Positions 1 to 50,666 of a stretch of 64,000 nucleotides of DNA are shown here, piece by piece. The position numbers and the translations under genes are program-made. The notes under the pieces were generated by a model, which was not told the DNA's origin, did no database searches, and saw nothing but the letters and a program-made list of their open reading frames with translations. The DNA comes from Antedon bifida (taxonomy: Eukaryota; Echinodermata; Crinoidea; Comatulida; Antedonidae). Each line of letters starts with the position of its first letter. Positions within the stretch are counted from its first letter, which is position 1. Where the stretch lies: positions 6,994,001 to 7,058,000 of the forward strand of contig OY727099.1 of the NCBI GenBank assembly GCA_963402885.1. Direction: 5' to 3'.

Positions 1-994
1 AAGAATGATCAAGTCAATCAAGTATCATCTCATAAAACAATATTACAATATTCCTTGGGCACTAAGGTTTTCTGAAAACAAAAATTAGAATAATTTTTTA
101 TTTTACAATATTACGATATTCATAATAAAAAATGTTATAACAAGATAATGTATCGACTGTGTACAGTAAATTTTTTTTGTAAATAAATTCTTAATTTTTA
201 AATGATTTTGTTTCTTATAAAATGCCATGAAACTAATTGAAATATTTTAAAATATTTTGTGTGTAAAATTTATGTACAATTACTATTTCTTGGTTTATTT
301 ATTATTGATTATTGTAAATGGCTAGAGATTACGATGATTTTAATAATAATTAATATTTAATGGATGGATTATAATTATATTTCATTTTTACCGCACATGT
401 TTCAAACAAAACATGATCGTGAGAGTTTAGAATTTTAATCAAAGGTATCCGTCCGCGTACCCGAGTGTTTGTAGTTCATGAGTCTTGAGAAGGAGCTACG
501 GTATTAGCGAAGAAGGAGCTTTGTATTTTCCATTAACGATCATGTTGGATTCATAGTTGCCATGAACTACACGAATAGATATGTCATGCTCTGTTGTACG
601 ATTTGCACGTAAATTACTATATTATCATGACTTCAACAATTATGCACGTTTGGCAATGACTTTACTGATGAAATGATAGGTTCCTATTCGTATCATTCAA
701 TAGACATTGGTAGAAATTATAGACATAATGTACACATAGTAACAGTACAATACATTACACTATTATCAATAAAAGACTATTATTTTGTTTTTAAATATTT
801 TATTATTATATTATTGTATTGCCCGCTGGAGCACCTTTTAAAAAATAACTGAAACTTGGTATTAAATTCAAATTATGAATTGAAACTGTTGGTTTATATT
901 CAGTTGTGTTTGTTTCCTGATACTTACATACAGGAACTTAAAGACAATATTTAATGGTTGTATAAATATTACTGGTAATATTTAAAATTGTAAA

Positions 995-1192
995 TGGACG
1001 AGTGGCCGAGCGGTTATGATAGTGAAACCAGTGGTCCAGTGTACACATCTACAGTAGCTCATGTGCACTTTAAGAACCTAGTTCTTCTTTCGGAACGAGT
1101 AGGAGGTTACCCCAGTGTGCTGGTACATAACAGGGCCCTCTGGTAGACCAGTCTTTGACTGAAGAGATCGCCCAGTATAAATAAAATATTTC
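995..1192 (+). repeat. tRNA-derived SINE, type 1, internally deleted
   Basis: Starts with a tRNA Leu/Ser-like A box, TGGCCGAGCGGTTA. It continues into the body shared with the copies near 10.6, 54.2 and 58.5 kb (GTGCACTTTAAGAACC and a GGTTACCCC motif) and ends in an AT-rich AAATAAAAT tail. The stretch between A box and body, including the B box, is missing compared with the 54-kb copy. Confidence 0.7.
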
Positions 1193-2269
1193 ATTAAAAA
1201 AATAAATATTTCACGGATAATTTCACCCCTATCCAAATAATGGTACAATCCATCTCAGCAAGTGGAACAACCCAACAATTCCATCATCATTAAAATTGTC
1301 AATGTACAAAAATTATATTATTTTACTGTTTATCTAAATAGCTTCACTTGACAATATTAATTATATTTATCTAGTAAACAAAAACTATTTATTCAGATTC
1401 TTAAAAGCTTGCTAGGAATTTCATTTATCCCGCATGATGCTGTGAGGGAGTAATCAAGGATTGTAGCTAATTCAACCACTAATCCTTCCGCTAATCCGTC
1501 CTCTAATCCCTCGGATTTTACAGATTCGGTTTACAACCTGCTTGTGATTTATTATTAAAGTTTGGAGATTTTTTTTAAAGCAATTACACTATTATCAATG
1601 ATATGTAGCCTCGGGGTTGATGAGTCAAAACAAACGAGATAGATTATAACAATATAGTACACAAAAAAACACAACAGATTCATGATCTATTTTCAATATT
1701 TGGCCTAATTTTCTGTCAACGTCCTTTTTTTTTTATTGTTACGCAGACAAAAAATATTATTTTCATATTATACATTTAATTACAGTGTATTACAATCTCT
1801 ATCGACTTTTAAATTGTTCATTGTTAATTACACACACCGAAGAGACAAAAAGAAGAGATTCAGTTCAATACCCCTATTGGATAATGGAACTGTCTGTGAA
1901 CCACGCCTTCTAATTAAGGGGCGGGGTATCTGTTGCAAAAATGAATGTCTTCTTCCAATTAAAATTCTGTTCACAATGTAGCACAATTTCTGGGTGCAAA
2001 ATTTAATTTGCAAGCAAGTCTTCTGAGGACAAAAATTCACAAAGTACTCAGCATTCCATTCTAAGCCAAGTGGAGTTCACCTGAGCTGTAAAATGAATTA
2101 CTAAATGCAGATTTAATGAATAAACTAAGCTCTATTTGTGAACTACACAAGCTTAACATCCATTATGGGTCAAAGGGTAAATTATAAGTCACTACTTGAG
2201 TGTTCCATTGATTTTCCGGATCGTTAGATTTTCTCTTCTCCATGAACCGTCTTCCTTTGAAAATTAGTC

Positions 2270-2405
2270 TAAAGCTCTGTCTACACTATCAAACTAGTTT
2301 GACAAAAGAAAGTGTGATGTGCCCAAATATGGTAATGATATGCTCAAATATGGTAGTGATATGACATCATCATGTCTATATGGGCACATTTGTAGACAGA
2401 GCTTA
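2270..2405 (+). mobile_element. Family A palindromic MITE, copy 1
   Basis: Begins AAAGCTCTGTCTACACTATC and ends with TAGACAGAGCTTAA. The body has two internal units built on CAAATATGGTAGTGATATG. The right arm is shorter than in other copies because the TTTGATAGTG part is lost. Confidence 0.85.
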
Positions 2406-3755
2406 ATATTGAGTATGGGCTCACTCTGATGAGCTTAAAATAGTTTTAAAATAACTCAACCGAAAAATAACAGTATTTGAAAATCGAAAATATTGAATTA
2501 AATACAGTACATTAAATAAAAAAAAAGACGCTGAGATTTTTCTTACGGTACTACCCTTCCCCTACCTGTGCATCAGACTCAGTTAAATATTAGAAACGTC
2601 AATTTGTAGTATTAAAGTATCAAAGAACATTTTTCTTTGTTTTGTCATTTAAGAATTCGGTCGATGACATGTTTAATCTGTCAGGCTGATGGTTACTTTA
2701 AATGTTCAGCATTTTTTGCACTCGACTTTGCTAGGCTTGCAATGATTGGATGTCTACATCATCTACACTTCAAGACAGCCTGCTTGAGATCATTGAACGT
2801 GGATATCATATGTCTCCTCATTTGCCACCGTGCTTGTAAATTGCTTTTTGACAATTCATCTCACTCTATCCCTTAGTTTATAAAAGCAAAGTTGATGAAA
2901 ATTTAAATAAACATCAACATTCTTGTATGTCAACTTTGTTTTCTGTTGGTTATGTTCCACAATTCTAAACAAAAACATTCGAAATTATTTTAAAAATCCA
3001 AAGTATTTATAGTTTGTGGCTTGTTGCATTTTTTTTCTAATCTCTTGATTAATTGATAAGTCAAGTGGTATTTCATATTCTGTGTGGTTACAATAATCGT
3101 TTGTTATTTAGACCTATATATAGATAAAAAAATATTTTAAAACATGTTTGTTGAATTATATGCTATTTTAACTGCGAAGTGGCCTATTCCAAGTCTTTTT
3201 CATTATGTTCATTTTTCATGTTTTTGGAGGGGACAATACATCTTTAACTACCTTGGGCAAAATAAATATTTATTTAAATTGTTCATGATTTAAAAAAGCA
3301 TTATAAAAAGCAAATTTTGTGGGGGTTTTCTGTATCATAATCTCTGACTTCCATTTTTATTATATTTTAAATAATTGTTTGCGTATTGAAAGTGAAAGAT
3401 GTTCATTCGTCATAGATCTGCTTTGATTGTATTTTGTAAACAAATCATTATTTATCATCAGTACGATTCTAACTTAGTAGGTTAAAAGCAAGCTATTAAC
3501 CAACCACATTAAAAAAAAATTATGTTACAAAAAGAAATGATGGCACAGTTCGTTGACGACACCATAATCTGATAGGGCGCTCAACTGTATTTGTTATTTT
3601 TTGTAATTCTTCTAGGAGAGAGAGAGCGCTAATGTCGGTTTATCCATGTTTAGCAAATAGACTACCAACACCATGCTGTTGGTTACAATTAAATATTTTT
3701 TAAATATATAATTTATTTTATTTAAACAAGTAAAAAAATCCTACAGAATAATGCC

Positions 3756-3920
3756 TAAAGCTCTGTCTACACTATCAAATTAGTTTTTTTTTTTTTAAAG
3801 TGATTTGCCCAAATATGGTAGTGATATGCCCAGATTTGGTAGTGATATGACATCGTCAAGTCCATATTTGGGCACATCACATTTTGTCGCATAAAGTTTG
3901 ATAGTGTAGACAGAGCTTTA
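3756..3920 (+). mobile_element. Family A palindromic MITE, copy 2
   Basis: Ends are exact complements (TAAAGCTCTGTC and GACAGAGCTTTA), so the whole element can fold into one hairpin. It contains two internal tandem units around ATGGTAGTGATATG. Confidence 0.88.
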
Positions 3921-4370
3921 TAAAAAGTAACATTCATGTTCTCACAAGTTTTATTTTTTAACAAAATATAGATAAAGTATCGGGATATAAATTTGTGTAC
4001 TATCAACAAAAGGAATTTGTGATGCCTTGAAGTCGCAGCAAAGTTTTAGACATGTTCCCTATGCTATAGTTTGGTCACCATTCAGAAAGAGCCCCTACTG
4101 GGTTGGCAACCTCATACAATCATAGGACATGACTTTCACTGCTTAACCCAATTATTAACACAAACCGATTCTGACAGAATCAACAGAGCTTGAATGTTTT
4201 TAGTATTTTACTATTTTTGGAATTTATTATTTCAAGTGTTAATTAAATAGTTCATTTATTGACGCACATGTTTACAAAAGCGATATTACTGTAGTATTAA
4301 ATTATTAAATCATAAAAAAAATCTTATGTTTACTTTAGTATAGATTGATTTGTTTGTATGTACTGTATGA

Positions 4371-4558
4371 TTAAAGCTATGTCTATACTATCAAACTATT
4401 TTTACAAAAAAAAAGTGTAATGTGCTCAAATATGGTAGTGATATTCCCAAATATGGTAGTGATATTCCCAAATAATGGTAGTGATATGACATCATCATGT
4501 CCATATATGGGCACATCACATTTGTCACATAAAGTTTGATAGTGTAGGCAGAGCTTAA
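4371..4558 (+). mobile_element. Family A palindromic MITE, copy 3, expanded
   Basis: Same ends as the other copies, but with three consecutive internal units of about 21 bases around TATGGTAGTGATAT. It is the longest uninterrupted family A copy here. Confidence 0.87.
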
Positions 4559-4999
4559 TGTCAACATTATTCTACTAGATAGTATTTTATTTTATTTACT
4601 CTTTTTTGTTTAGCAAACATTGTTGGGGTAATCATGACGTTGTGTTGACTGCCTCATAAACTTGTTGAAACAAACTAAAAATCATATGCTATAATTGCAG
4701 TAAAGAATGTAGTTACTGCAGTATTTTCAGTAGAATTAAAGTTTGTATGATCCCTATAAATATGAAAGTTGATTGTTCATAAATACTTTTAATAGATAAT
4801 TGATAGTACCATCGATAGTTTTAATTTATCTTAATTGCGTCTAAATGTTTATAATTGTTGATGTTTCGATTATAAATATCAATGAATTAATTGAAATTTG
4901 AAAAGGTTTTTTTTTAAATGGTTAAATTATTAAGAGTTTTGATGGTTTATTTGCTAGTTTAGGTATGACAGTATACTTCTTGTTATTGTAGTAAAAGAA

Positions 5000-5072
5000 T
5001 TTTAACAAAAAATGCATGTTTTTTAACAGAAAAGGCATGTTTTTAACAGAAAAGGCATGTTTTTAACAGAAA
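5000..5072. repeat. Short tandem repeat, 20-base unit
   Basis: TTTTAACAGAAAAGGCATGT is repeated twice exactly, with a diverged unit before and a partial one after. Confidence 0.85.
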
Positions 5073-6819
5073 CTTTTTACTTTAGACTTTAAGTAATGTA
5101 AGTGATTATATTATCTTCCACTATAAACTAAATTATTTAACTAAATTTAGTTGAAATCAATAAATATATTCACTATAAAATGTAGCCAATTGGTTTTCTG
5201 TAATCCTGTAGAGCTACAGTAGCTGAACATTTCCAAATCCATGCGATTTGTCATTGATTTTATGGAAACTGTTCAATTTAGACTTTCTTTAATTTTCTGC
5301 TATAAACTGAAAAGTCAAATTTAACTCAATATTTTTTATCCAGACTTGATTTAATTTTACGTACAAAGCTATGGATTGTAGACTTGTTTTCTGATTTCTA
5401 GGCCTCGGCATTAGAGGCAAGAAACCTTATCCGTTTCATAGCTATTTTCTGAATATAGACTGACACATACATTTCATTAGCACAAGTAATCTGTAATTAG
5501 TGAATGAGATGTGAATATGTTTATGACTACTGTACTGACAAATGTATACACTGCGTTTTCACCTGCTTAATAATTATAGCGACATTACGCTTTATTTTAA
5601 ATACTGTAATGTACTCTTGACAAACCCAAAACGTTGTTACTTCTTTAAAGGGAAAGTCACAATTACAGTGTTACGGTATTTCTGTTCTAAACAACATACA
5701 AACATGTCATCTGTATATAAAGGATATCAATTCAATTCATAAAGCTAAAAAAAATCACTATTACGTGACTATAGCTTACCTGGATAAATCGACATAGGCC
5801 TTTTCCCCTCCAAGTCAGTGATATCGTCCGTGACCACGCCCCTCATGTGGGCAGCAATGCCTATACATACCTCACCATTTTGTTTTCGAGATGCCGTATG
5901 AGAGAGAGCTATCTATTGTTATAACTTGAATTCAAGATATGATACTAACAAGTCTTATTGTCATTTATCATACATTTAATGAGTATACAGACATTCACAG
6001 TAAAATATAAAGAAGAACAAAATACAAAAATTATACATGCACATAAAAATCATAAGGGTGAAAATAAGTAGTAAAATATAAAATAGGTTAAAATTTCACC
6101 TGTAATATATTTTTTTATGAACAGGAAGTATATGTGTATTAAAGGGACAATGCCACTTTGTATAATGCATTAAAAACAAATTCTGATCTGCTTTATTGAC
6201 AGACTTAAAACCTGTTTTATGATGATTATGTTTAAAAGAAACCATACTAAACGTTTTGACTGCTGTACTTACAACTTACATTATCTGCAGGTGATAAATT
6301 AACCTGGTTAAACGTTTTACAGAAGTACAGTAGTTGATCACTGACTATTAGTTGAATCCAGGAACTATGACACTCCTTAAACCCCTTTACTCCACCTGGG
6401 GTAGCACTAACATTTCATTTTGTTTAGCCATTTGGCGAAAGTCAAAATATTTTTTTTAGTCAAATCAGTTTATCTATAGCCAAAATGGCTAAAGTTCAAT
6501 TTTTTTATTTAGCCAAATGAATCGGTCATTAGCCAAAATTAAAAATTGTTGAAATATAATGGTAAAAACGTTTTAGTTAATTTATCTATGTCAATAGGTC
6601 TATACACTGTTCCCTGAACGTTTTTGTAAGGCATTTGGCGAAAGAGAGCCATGCCTAAATCACTGTATATTTGATTTAAAAAAATAATTGTTGTTGTATT
6701 TTATATGATCAAAACAATTGTTCAATTTGTTTTTAATCATACAGCATTCATGCAGTTATCAATTTAATAAGAAACATTTTACAGTTTTCTGAAATCCACT
6801 GAACGCTATGTTATTTTTG

Positions 6820-7700
6820 TTTTTTACGCTTGGCTGGTGGCTTCCGTACCACGCGAAAATCGTGTCCTAAGACTTTCACGGTCACCCACCGTCACCGCCG
6901 CGCAGCGGGTGAATGTTTTTAAATTGGGTATGCTCAAGAGGTGCGAAAGTGCAGTAGCGCAGGCCTAGGCTAGGGGCCTAGGCCTACAAAATTATGTACG
7001 ACGGTACGTCGTAGGCCTATATGCTAAAAATATTTCTAGCAAACGAACACTCGTATCGTTGTTGAACGTGCAGATAATATAGGCCAAAGCACAGCAGGGA
7101 AAAGGCGTTTCTGTCGGGGGAGAAATTTATACCATCCCATTCCCGGCTCGATTATTTATTACCCAAAAACAACACAGAAGCCGGCGGCCGGCCTTGCTGT
7201 TTATATAGTCCGCAATAAATGCACGTGTGTGTTTAGGTAAATCCCCGTTAGACTCTACCATTTCCCGAATGTTGTTTTGTTTACTCTACTGACACACTGC
7301 ACGCACGAGGAAACTTTATTAAGGGTAAAATATGAAACTACATTATTGGAGCCTAAAATGCATAACGCATAAATATTGATTTCGATAAGATCATTCATTG
7401 AAGATACTATGTTTTTTTTAATCTGAAAAGAACACCCTTATCGAAAAATAGACAATCCCGGTATTAAATAGCCGACCGTCGGCTGTCGATCGTTTGTGCA
7501 GCGCAACACGTGATAGTTTGGGTAGACTCCATCATCCATGTGTCGTGTAACGTCTGTGTCTCTGTGCAGTCTACCTCTGCTATCTCCATCATATTGAAAT
7601 AACAAAGAGACGCCTGGTACAACGAAACAAGTTGACGAAAATGGAGCTTGAAGTAAACAACATGATAACGAACAAAATAAATGCTTGAAGATCGACAAAT
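6820..7700. other. GC- and CpG-richer block
   Basis: This block is clearly richer in CG dinucleotides than the AT-rich surroundings, with GGCCTAGGCCTA-type palindromes near 6.96-7.02 kb. No open frame in it resembles a known protein. It could be a promoter or CpG island of the ARHGAP39-like gene, or the body of a degraded transposable element, because related AGCCAAAATGGCTAAA-type sequence occurs on both sides (about 6.42-6.53 and 7.72-7.85 kb). Confidence 0.4.
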
Positions 7701-8000
7701 TTACCTTTTAGTTGGACTTTATGCTTTCGCCAAAATGATTATTTTATTATCTATTTTATCATATGTCATAGCCAAAATGGCTAAAGTAGCCGTTTTATTT
7801 TTCGCCAATCTGGAAACGTTTTCGCCCATGGCGACTTGGCGATCGGCCAGTGCGAGCCCAGCTCCACTGTCAATTAATTGTACTAAACTTTATCATGGAT
7901 GAAAATGATAATCTATATATAAATTATGGTTAATTCTGACATAGGCGAGCACAATGGAAAAACTTCGGTACTAATCTCCGCCTTGTAAATCTAATTTTAA

Positions 8001-45713
<37,713 letters not shown>

Positions 45714-46261
45714 GATGGAAAAAAAGAGTTCTTGTCAATTAGAGTTATGATGTCACATCTTGTGCAGATCGAGTTATGAAGAGCTGATTTTCAGGATTAA
45801 AGAAAACATATATATTCAGGAATTTTTCGCTCGGAAAAAGCAGGTGCTGGCACGTGCTATTGTGTGCGTGTTTACGCACGCACAGTGCACGTTCCCATTA
45901 AAGTAGGACGTGTGATGGAACGTGTTGATCATCAGGTGCTGGCATGTGGTATTCAGTATTTGTTTATAGCACAGGATATATTATTTGTGTACTACAGATT
46001 TTGAAGTAATGGTCATGTATTTATTGGAACATTTTGGTATTTGTATCTTATACATGCATTGACATTTATATATGAAAGTACCTTACAATGTGTCAACATA
46101 CTGGTCCCCCACCCCCAGTATATTACTGGTGTAGTACTCAATAGGATGGGGTTGTGCTATATTTGTACATCCTGTGTGTACAGTGTAGAAGACATGTCGA
46201 TACATTATGTTGTACATGTTAAGTGTATCTCAATAGCATGAGCTTTGTGAGTTTGTGTTGC

Positions 46262-46378
46262 CGTGTGTTATACATAGATAGTAACACATGTTATACCTAT
46301 GTGTTATACATAAATCGTGGTGCGTGTTATACATTCATTGTCTCTCGCGTGTTGCACATAGATCGTGGCGCGTGTTGA
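46262..46378. repeat. Degenerate 24-base minisatellite in the probable 3' UTR
   Basis: About four units of the type GTGTTATACATAAATCGTGG, spaced 23-27 bases apart and ending CGCGTGTTGATG. Confidence 0.65.
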
Positions 46379-46409
46379 TGTTTTCAAGTACATAATGTTT
46401 CTTGGTTTC

Positions 46410-46587
46410 TAAAAGCCAACTCAGACAGCATCTTACAGTACCACGACGTCCCAACGAAACGTTTCGGAGTTGAATCCCGATGAGACGAGTCATCTTGAGA
46501 TTTTTAGGTCGTCGCAAGAACTTTAAAAATGTTTAATTTTCTCCCAACACAAACCTCCTCGTACAACTCTGTCTGAGTTGGCCTTAA
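46410..46587. mobile_element. Family G MITE
   Basis: Inverted ends CTAAAAGCCAACTCAGACAG and CTGTCTGAGTTGGCCTTAA; 178 bp, non-coding. The outer ends resemble those of family F. Confidence 0.75.
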
Positions 46588-48312
46588 CTCGTTTTTATGT
46601 GATTTTTCAAGACCTGTTGGAACATACCATTCACTTCATAGCGACGTTAAAGTACAGTGCCTGCAGCTGTATTGTCAGTGTGTGAAACTATTGTTCATAT
46701 CTACAACATGATCAAGATTTATATCTTACTGATTTAATGTGTTATTTCTGGTCAATAGTTTCTTGAGAACATTGTCATATACTGTAGCATTGTAAACGTT
46801 TTCCTAGCGCCCTCTATTGTTTGCTAATGAATGCAGGTACTGTATTTTTTATGAAGAAAAGAAATTCAGAATGAATTACTCGGTTATAATTTTTTTTTTT
46901 CCTACATTGGTTTTATCGACTGTTAAATCTGTTATCTTAATTGTGCATCTTGATATCTGGTAAACAAACTGTGTATGCATAGAAATCTTTTTTTTTGTAG
47001 CGTCAGTCAACCAAACCTCTTGTCAACCCTTTACATTCAGAACATTTATCACATATATGTCCTGTCCATAGGTACTTTGACAGTCTCCGCTGACCCGTAA
47101 TTTTTTTTCTGCTTAGCAAATCCCCATAAAATCAGATTTTTATTGCAAGTTACTTTTTATTACAGTTTTAAGTTCTTCATAATCTATATTTTGATAAACT
47201 ATTCAACTTATGACTTGCCATGACCAAATTTTCTATTATCTGATAATCTATTTGATTTTGCCTGACCATGACCACTGCTCCAGATTCTGTGTATTGTATT
47301 AGCTGTTATAAGCTTTCCTATTTGTTTGGCCTTTTATCCATGCTTTGTGTCAGATCTTACTTAACAAAATTCCTGTTTCATGCATCACTGCCGCATGTTA
47401 TTTGAATACTTTACTTTGATTGGCTACTGTAGCATGGACCTATATTTATAGGTCCATGGCTGTAGTATGAATTGTATCATATGATTATGACGTCACTCGT
47501 ATTTTTAGCTTACAATTATGAAAACTTAAATTTTATTAGACAATCAAAATTTCCTTTTTTTATTGCATGCGAACAATCATTTGTATTCATTGTCGCTGGG
47601 AGCTTTTCAATCATTTTCTAGACTGCAAGAAAATAGAGCAATCAGGCATGCAGACACGCCTTTTTCAAAACGTTTGCAACAACACCTCTATAAAATAGAT
47701 TTTCATCATTGATTTCTAGGTTTATTATCCAATTTCAAAGCCAGATATTTAGCCCACTTTAAGTGTCCTGCTACATATATTATAATCTGCTTTGATATAT
47801 ATACAGAGTTTTGATTTATACGTTTACGTTTCATACGTATACTACTTGATCTCATTGTAATTTTCGGACAAAGATCGAAACGTCAACTGGTGGACTAACA
47901 CAAAAAAGACAATAACTACAGACTTGTGGCAAGTCCACTACTTTAGGGCATTATTGTTAAACAGTTTTACTGTATTCATCCATTGTCAAGTATGTATTCA
48001 AATTCAGCTCCTAGAACAATTTTCCGGTCGTGAATTTGTTGTTTGTTGGTTCGACTCCAGTCTTTTATTTCACGATATAGATAGTTCAATGAGGGAGGTG
48101 TATTTTTATACCTCCCTGGTTCTATCATGATCAAATTATTTTTGGCAATAATTTATCAGGGATTTTTCATGATTAAATCTCTGTTTTTATAATTACCTAT
48201 CTGTGCCACCCTTAGCTGGTTTATTAAAAGGAGTGATAATAATGAGATATGAGGCTGAAATATCATCCCAAAATTTATTTCTGAAAGTCGTTTTTAAAGC
48301 TTTTTTTTACAA

Positions 48313-48436
48313 GAACGCAACGCAAGGACCGTTAAGCGTAACGCAAGTAATTTGACCAATCACAAGCAATGGATTATTCGAACTGTCCTTTGCCATTGGT
48401 CAATTCGTTTGCGTTGCGCTTACGTCTTGCGTTTGG
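48313..48436. mobile_element. Family D palindromic MITE, copy 1
   Basis: GAACGCAACGCAAGGACC on the left and GCGCTTACGTCTTGCGTT on the right are inverted repeats. The inner parts pair too (TTTGACCAATCACAAG with CCATTGGTCAATT). Outer ends are trimmed compared with copy 2. Confidence 0.75.
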
Positions 48437-48916
48437 ATTATTTTGTACACATAACAAATAACTGTTCTATATTGAACACATTCTTCCTTTTTTTATATTT
48501 TTTATGGAACAAAAATCATTTTATCATTTTCGCGAAAAATACAATTATTAAAAATATAGTTGTAAGATATCTAAGATTTTTAGATGTTTTACGACAATTT
48601 GCAACTCAATTTATTTTTTATTTAATTATTTCATAGAATTCATTTTTCTCTTTATATTTATTTGCCATTTTCTATAAAATTTACTTTTGCAAAAAGTTAT
48701 ATATATATGTACAGCCTTAAATTTTGTACTATTTGATATGCTTCCGATAATTGTTTAAAAAATAACGAAGGATGCAATAAAAAGCATAGCATTGTGAAGT
48801 TAGATTCTCACTGAAGTAATAATAATGTCAGTGATACAAATAAAATGAGAAAAACATTATGTTATTGTAAAGATGTTTAGCATATAGTATTAACCGTAGA
48901 TTTATGAATAAATATT

Positions 48917-49158
48917 ATGCTTGATTCACACTAGAGACGCAACGCAAGGACGTAAGCGCAACGTAAGGCTCTGTCTACACTATCAAACTAGGTTGTGATG
49001 TGCACAAATGGTAGTGATATATCATCGTGTCCATATATTTGTACATAAAGTGTTATAGTTCCTAAGTGATTTGACCAATCACAAGTGATGGATTATCCGA
49101 ACTGTCGCTTGTCATTGGTCAACTCGCCTGCGTTGCGTCTCTAGTGGGAATAAAGCTT
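48917..49158. mobile_element. Family D MITE, copy 2, carrying a nested family A copy
   Basis: Outer ends GCTTGATTCACACTAGAGAC and CTCTAGTGGGAATAAAGCTT. The left arm is broken by a family A copy at about 48965-49060, after which TTTGACCAATCACAAG resumes. Family A therefore moved after this D copy was in place. Confidence 0.8.
48965..49060 (+). mobile_element. Family A MITE, copy 13, nested and shortened
   Basis: TAAGGCTCTGTCTACACTAT at the left and an eroded right arm (ATAAAGTGTTATAGTTCC), inserted in family D copy 2. Confidence 0.75.
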
Positions 49159-49534
49159 TAGTGTTAAGATTTATTAATATCGCTATTATAATATATAATA
49201 ATTCCCATTATTGTTTTATTATTAATATTACATTTATTATTACAAATATCGTATTGTGAATCAATACAGAGTTAATGTACATAATTTTTCGTATGATTAC
49301 TTTCTCCTCCATTTTATCTATAGAATTGTGAATATGTAATTTATATGTAACTTATTTCATGTGTTTAAACTTAAGGTTTTTTGTGCTATGTTAATCCTGT
49401 GTACAGATAACCTAAATATCATGAATAAACTGATTTGCAATATTTCAAGTTAAACAAATTTGTCGCCCTTCACTGTCTTTGTGTTCTTTGAAATGTTGTG
49501 CCCCGTCAAATTGCGCGATAGATTGAAATGAAAG

Positions 49535-49770
49535 TTGTTGTGGCTTGGTGGTTATGATGCTTGGCTACCAATTCAAGGGTCCTGGGTTCAAGTCTTTTTT
49601 TTCTAATGACAAATTACAACTCCACTCCCAAAGACTTGTAATAAGACTTTGTTTATGTAGAGCATCTTGTGAATGTTTGTCTTGTGAACAGGATTGCCAC
49701 CCTTAAGAAGGATAGTGAATTAATTCGCTTATGGTTATCCTTGGCAATTTGCCTAAATAAATAATTTTTA
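49535..49770 (+). repeat. tRNA-derived SINE, type 2, best copy
   Basis: A box TGTGGCTTGGTGGTTATG, B box GGGTTCAAGTC, then a body ending GGTTATCCTTGGCAATTTGC and an AAATAAATAAT tail. The last block is also the 3' end of the type 1 SINE at 54.4 kb. Confidence 0.75.
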
Positions 49771-50329
49771 AAAAATAAAAAAAAAATTAATATATGATAT
49801 GAAATTTGCGACAACCTAGCAAATATCTAACAGTACTGTACTATGTACATTCCACGCGGCGCGCGGTGTCTGTTAAGGGGCGTAGAACATCTGACCGTGT
49901 CGCAGCCACAGATAAATCCTTTGATCAGCATCCTCCTGTTAGATTGCTTTGCTAGAACCTACTATATGCCTATGTATCTACCGTCGCCTGCACACATACA
50001 AACTACCAAACGCGTTGTTCATAATGATGCGATTTCTGCTTTACCGCTAATAAAAATTAACAGTGGGGTTTATTATCAATGTTGTTGCCAAGGTTATATT
50101 TTATACAGCAATATAAAATATATAGCTACCCTCTTATTGCTCGAACCGTCTGCTGTCTGGGTCATAATTAGTATAATTACTCGATGGTCTATTCAATCTT
50201 GGAGTATCCGTGGATTCAATCTATTGTACAGTAACCAACAAAGGATATTTTTGTTCATCGTGTAGACCACAAGCGCTATTTAATGACCATGATACCAAAT
50301 ATTATTAAACAATTTTTTACAATGTATTC

Positions 50330-50566
50330 AAAGCTCTGTCTACACTACCAAAAAAGAAACAGAACTTTTCACATGCGGACGTGACACACATGATTGCGCA
50401 AAAACGTACAGAGTGGCGAACACAAGTGTCTAATAACACTAACAGAACTAATTTGAGAAAAAAAGTGATGTGCCCAAATATGGTAGTGATATGACATCAT
50501 CTTTCCATATATGGGCACATCACAATTTTAGTGTCACATAAAGTTGGATGTGTAGATAGAGCTTAA
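50330..50566 (+). mobile_element. Family A MITE, copy 14, with an insertion
   Basis: Left end AAAGCTCTGTCTACACTACC, right end GATAGAGCTTAA. About 100 bases of unrelated sequence interrupt the left arm (about 50350-50450), bounded by the 9-base direct repeat AACAGAACT. Confidence 0.78.
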
Positions 50567-50666
50567 GACAATAAATCCGTAAACGAAAAGATGTGTTTTA
50601 GCTAAAATACAAAATATACCTAATATTTTCATTAATTTTTAATTATTTATTTTATTATTTCGCTAC

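Noticed and set aside
995-1030. tRNA Leu/Ser gene suggested by the A box
   Set aside because: No B box, acceptor stem or clover-leaf follows; the same head recurs in dispersed copies, so it is a SINE.
49843-50265. 140-codon open frame in the intergenic region
   Set aside because: No domain, motif or splice context; cysteine and hydrophobic content look like chance translation of AT-rich DNA.
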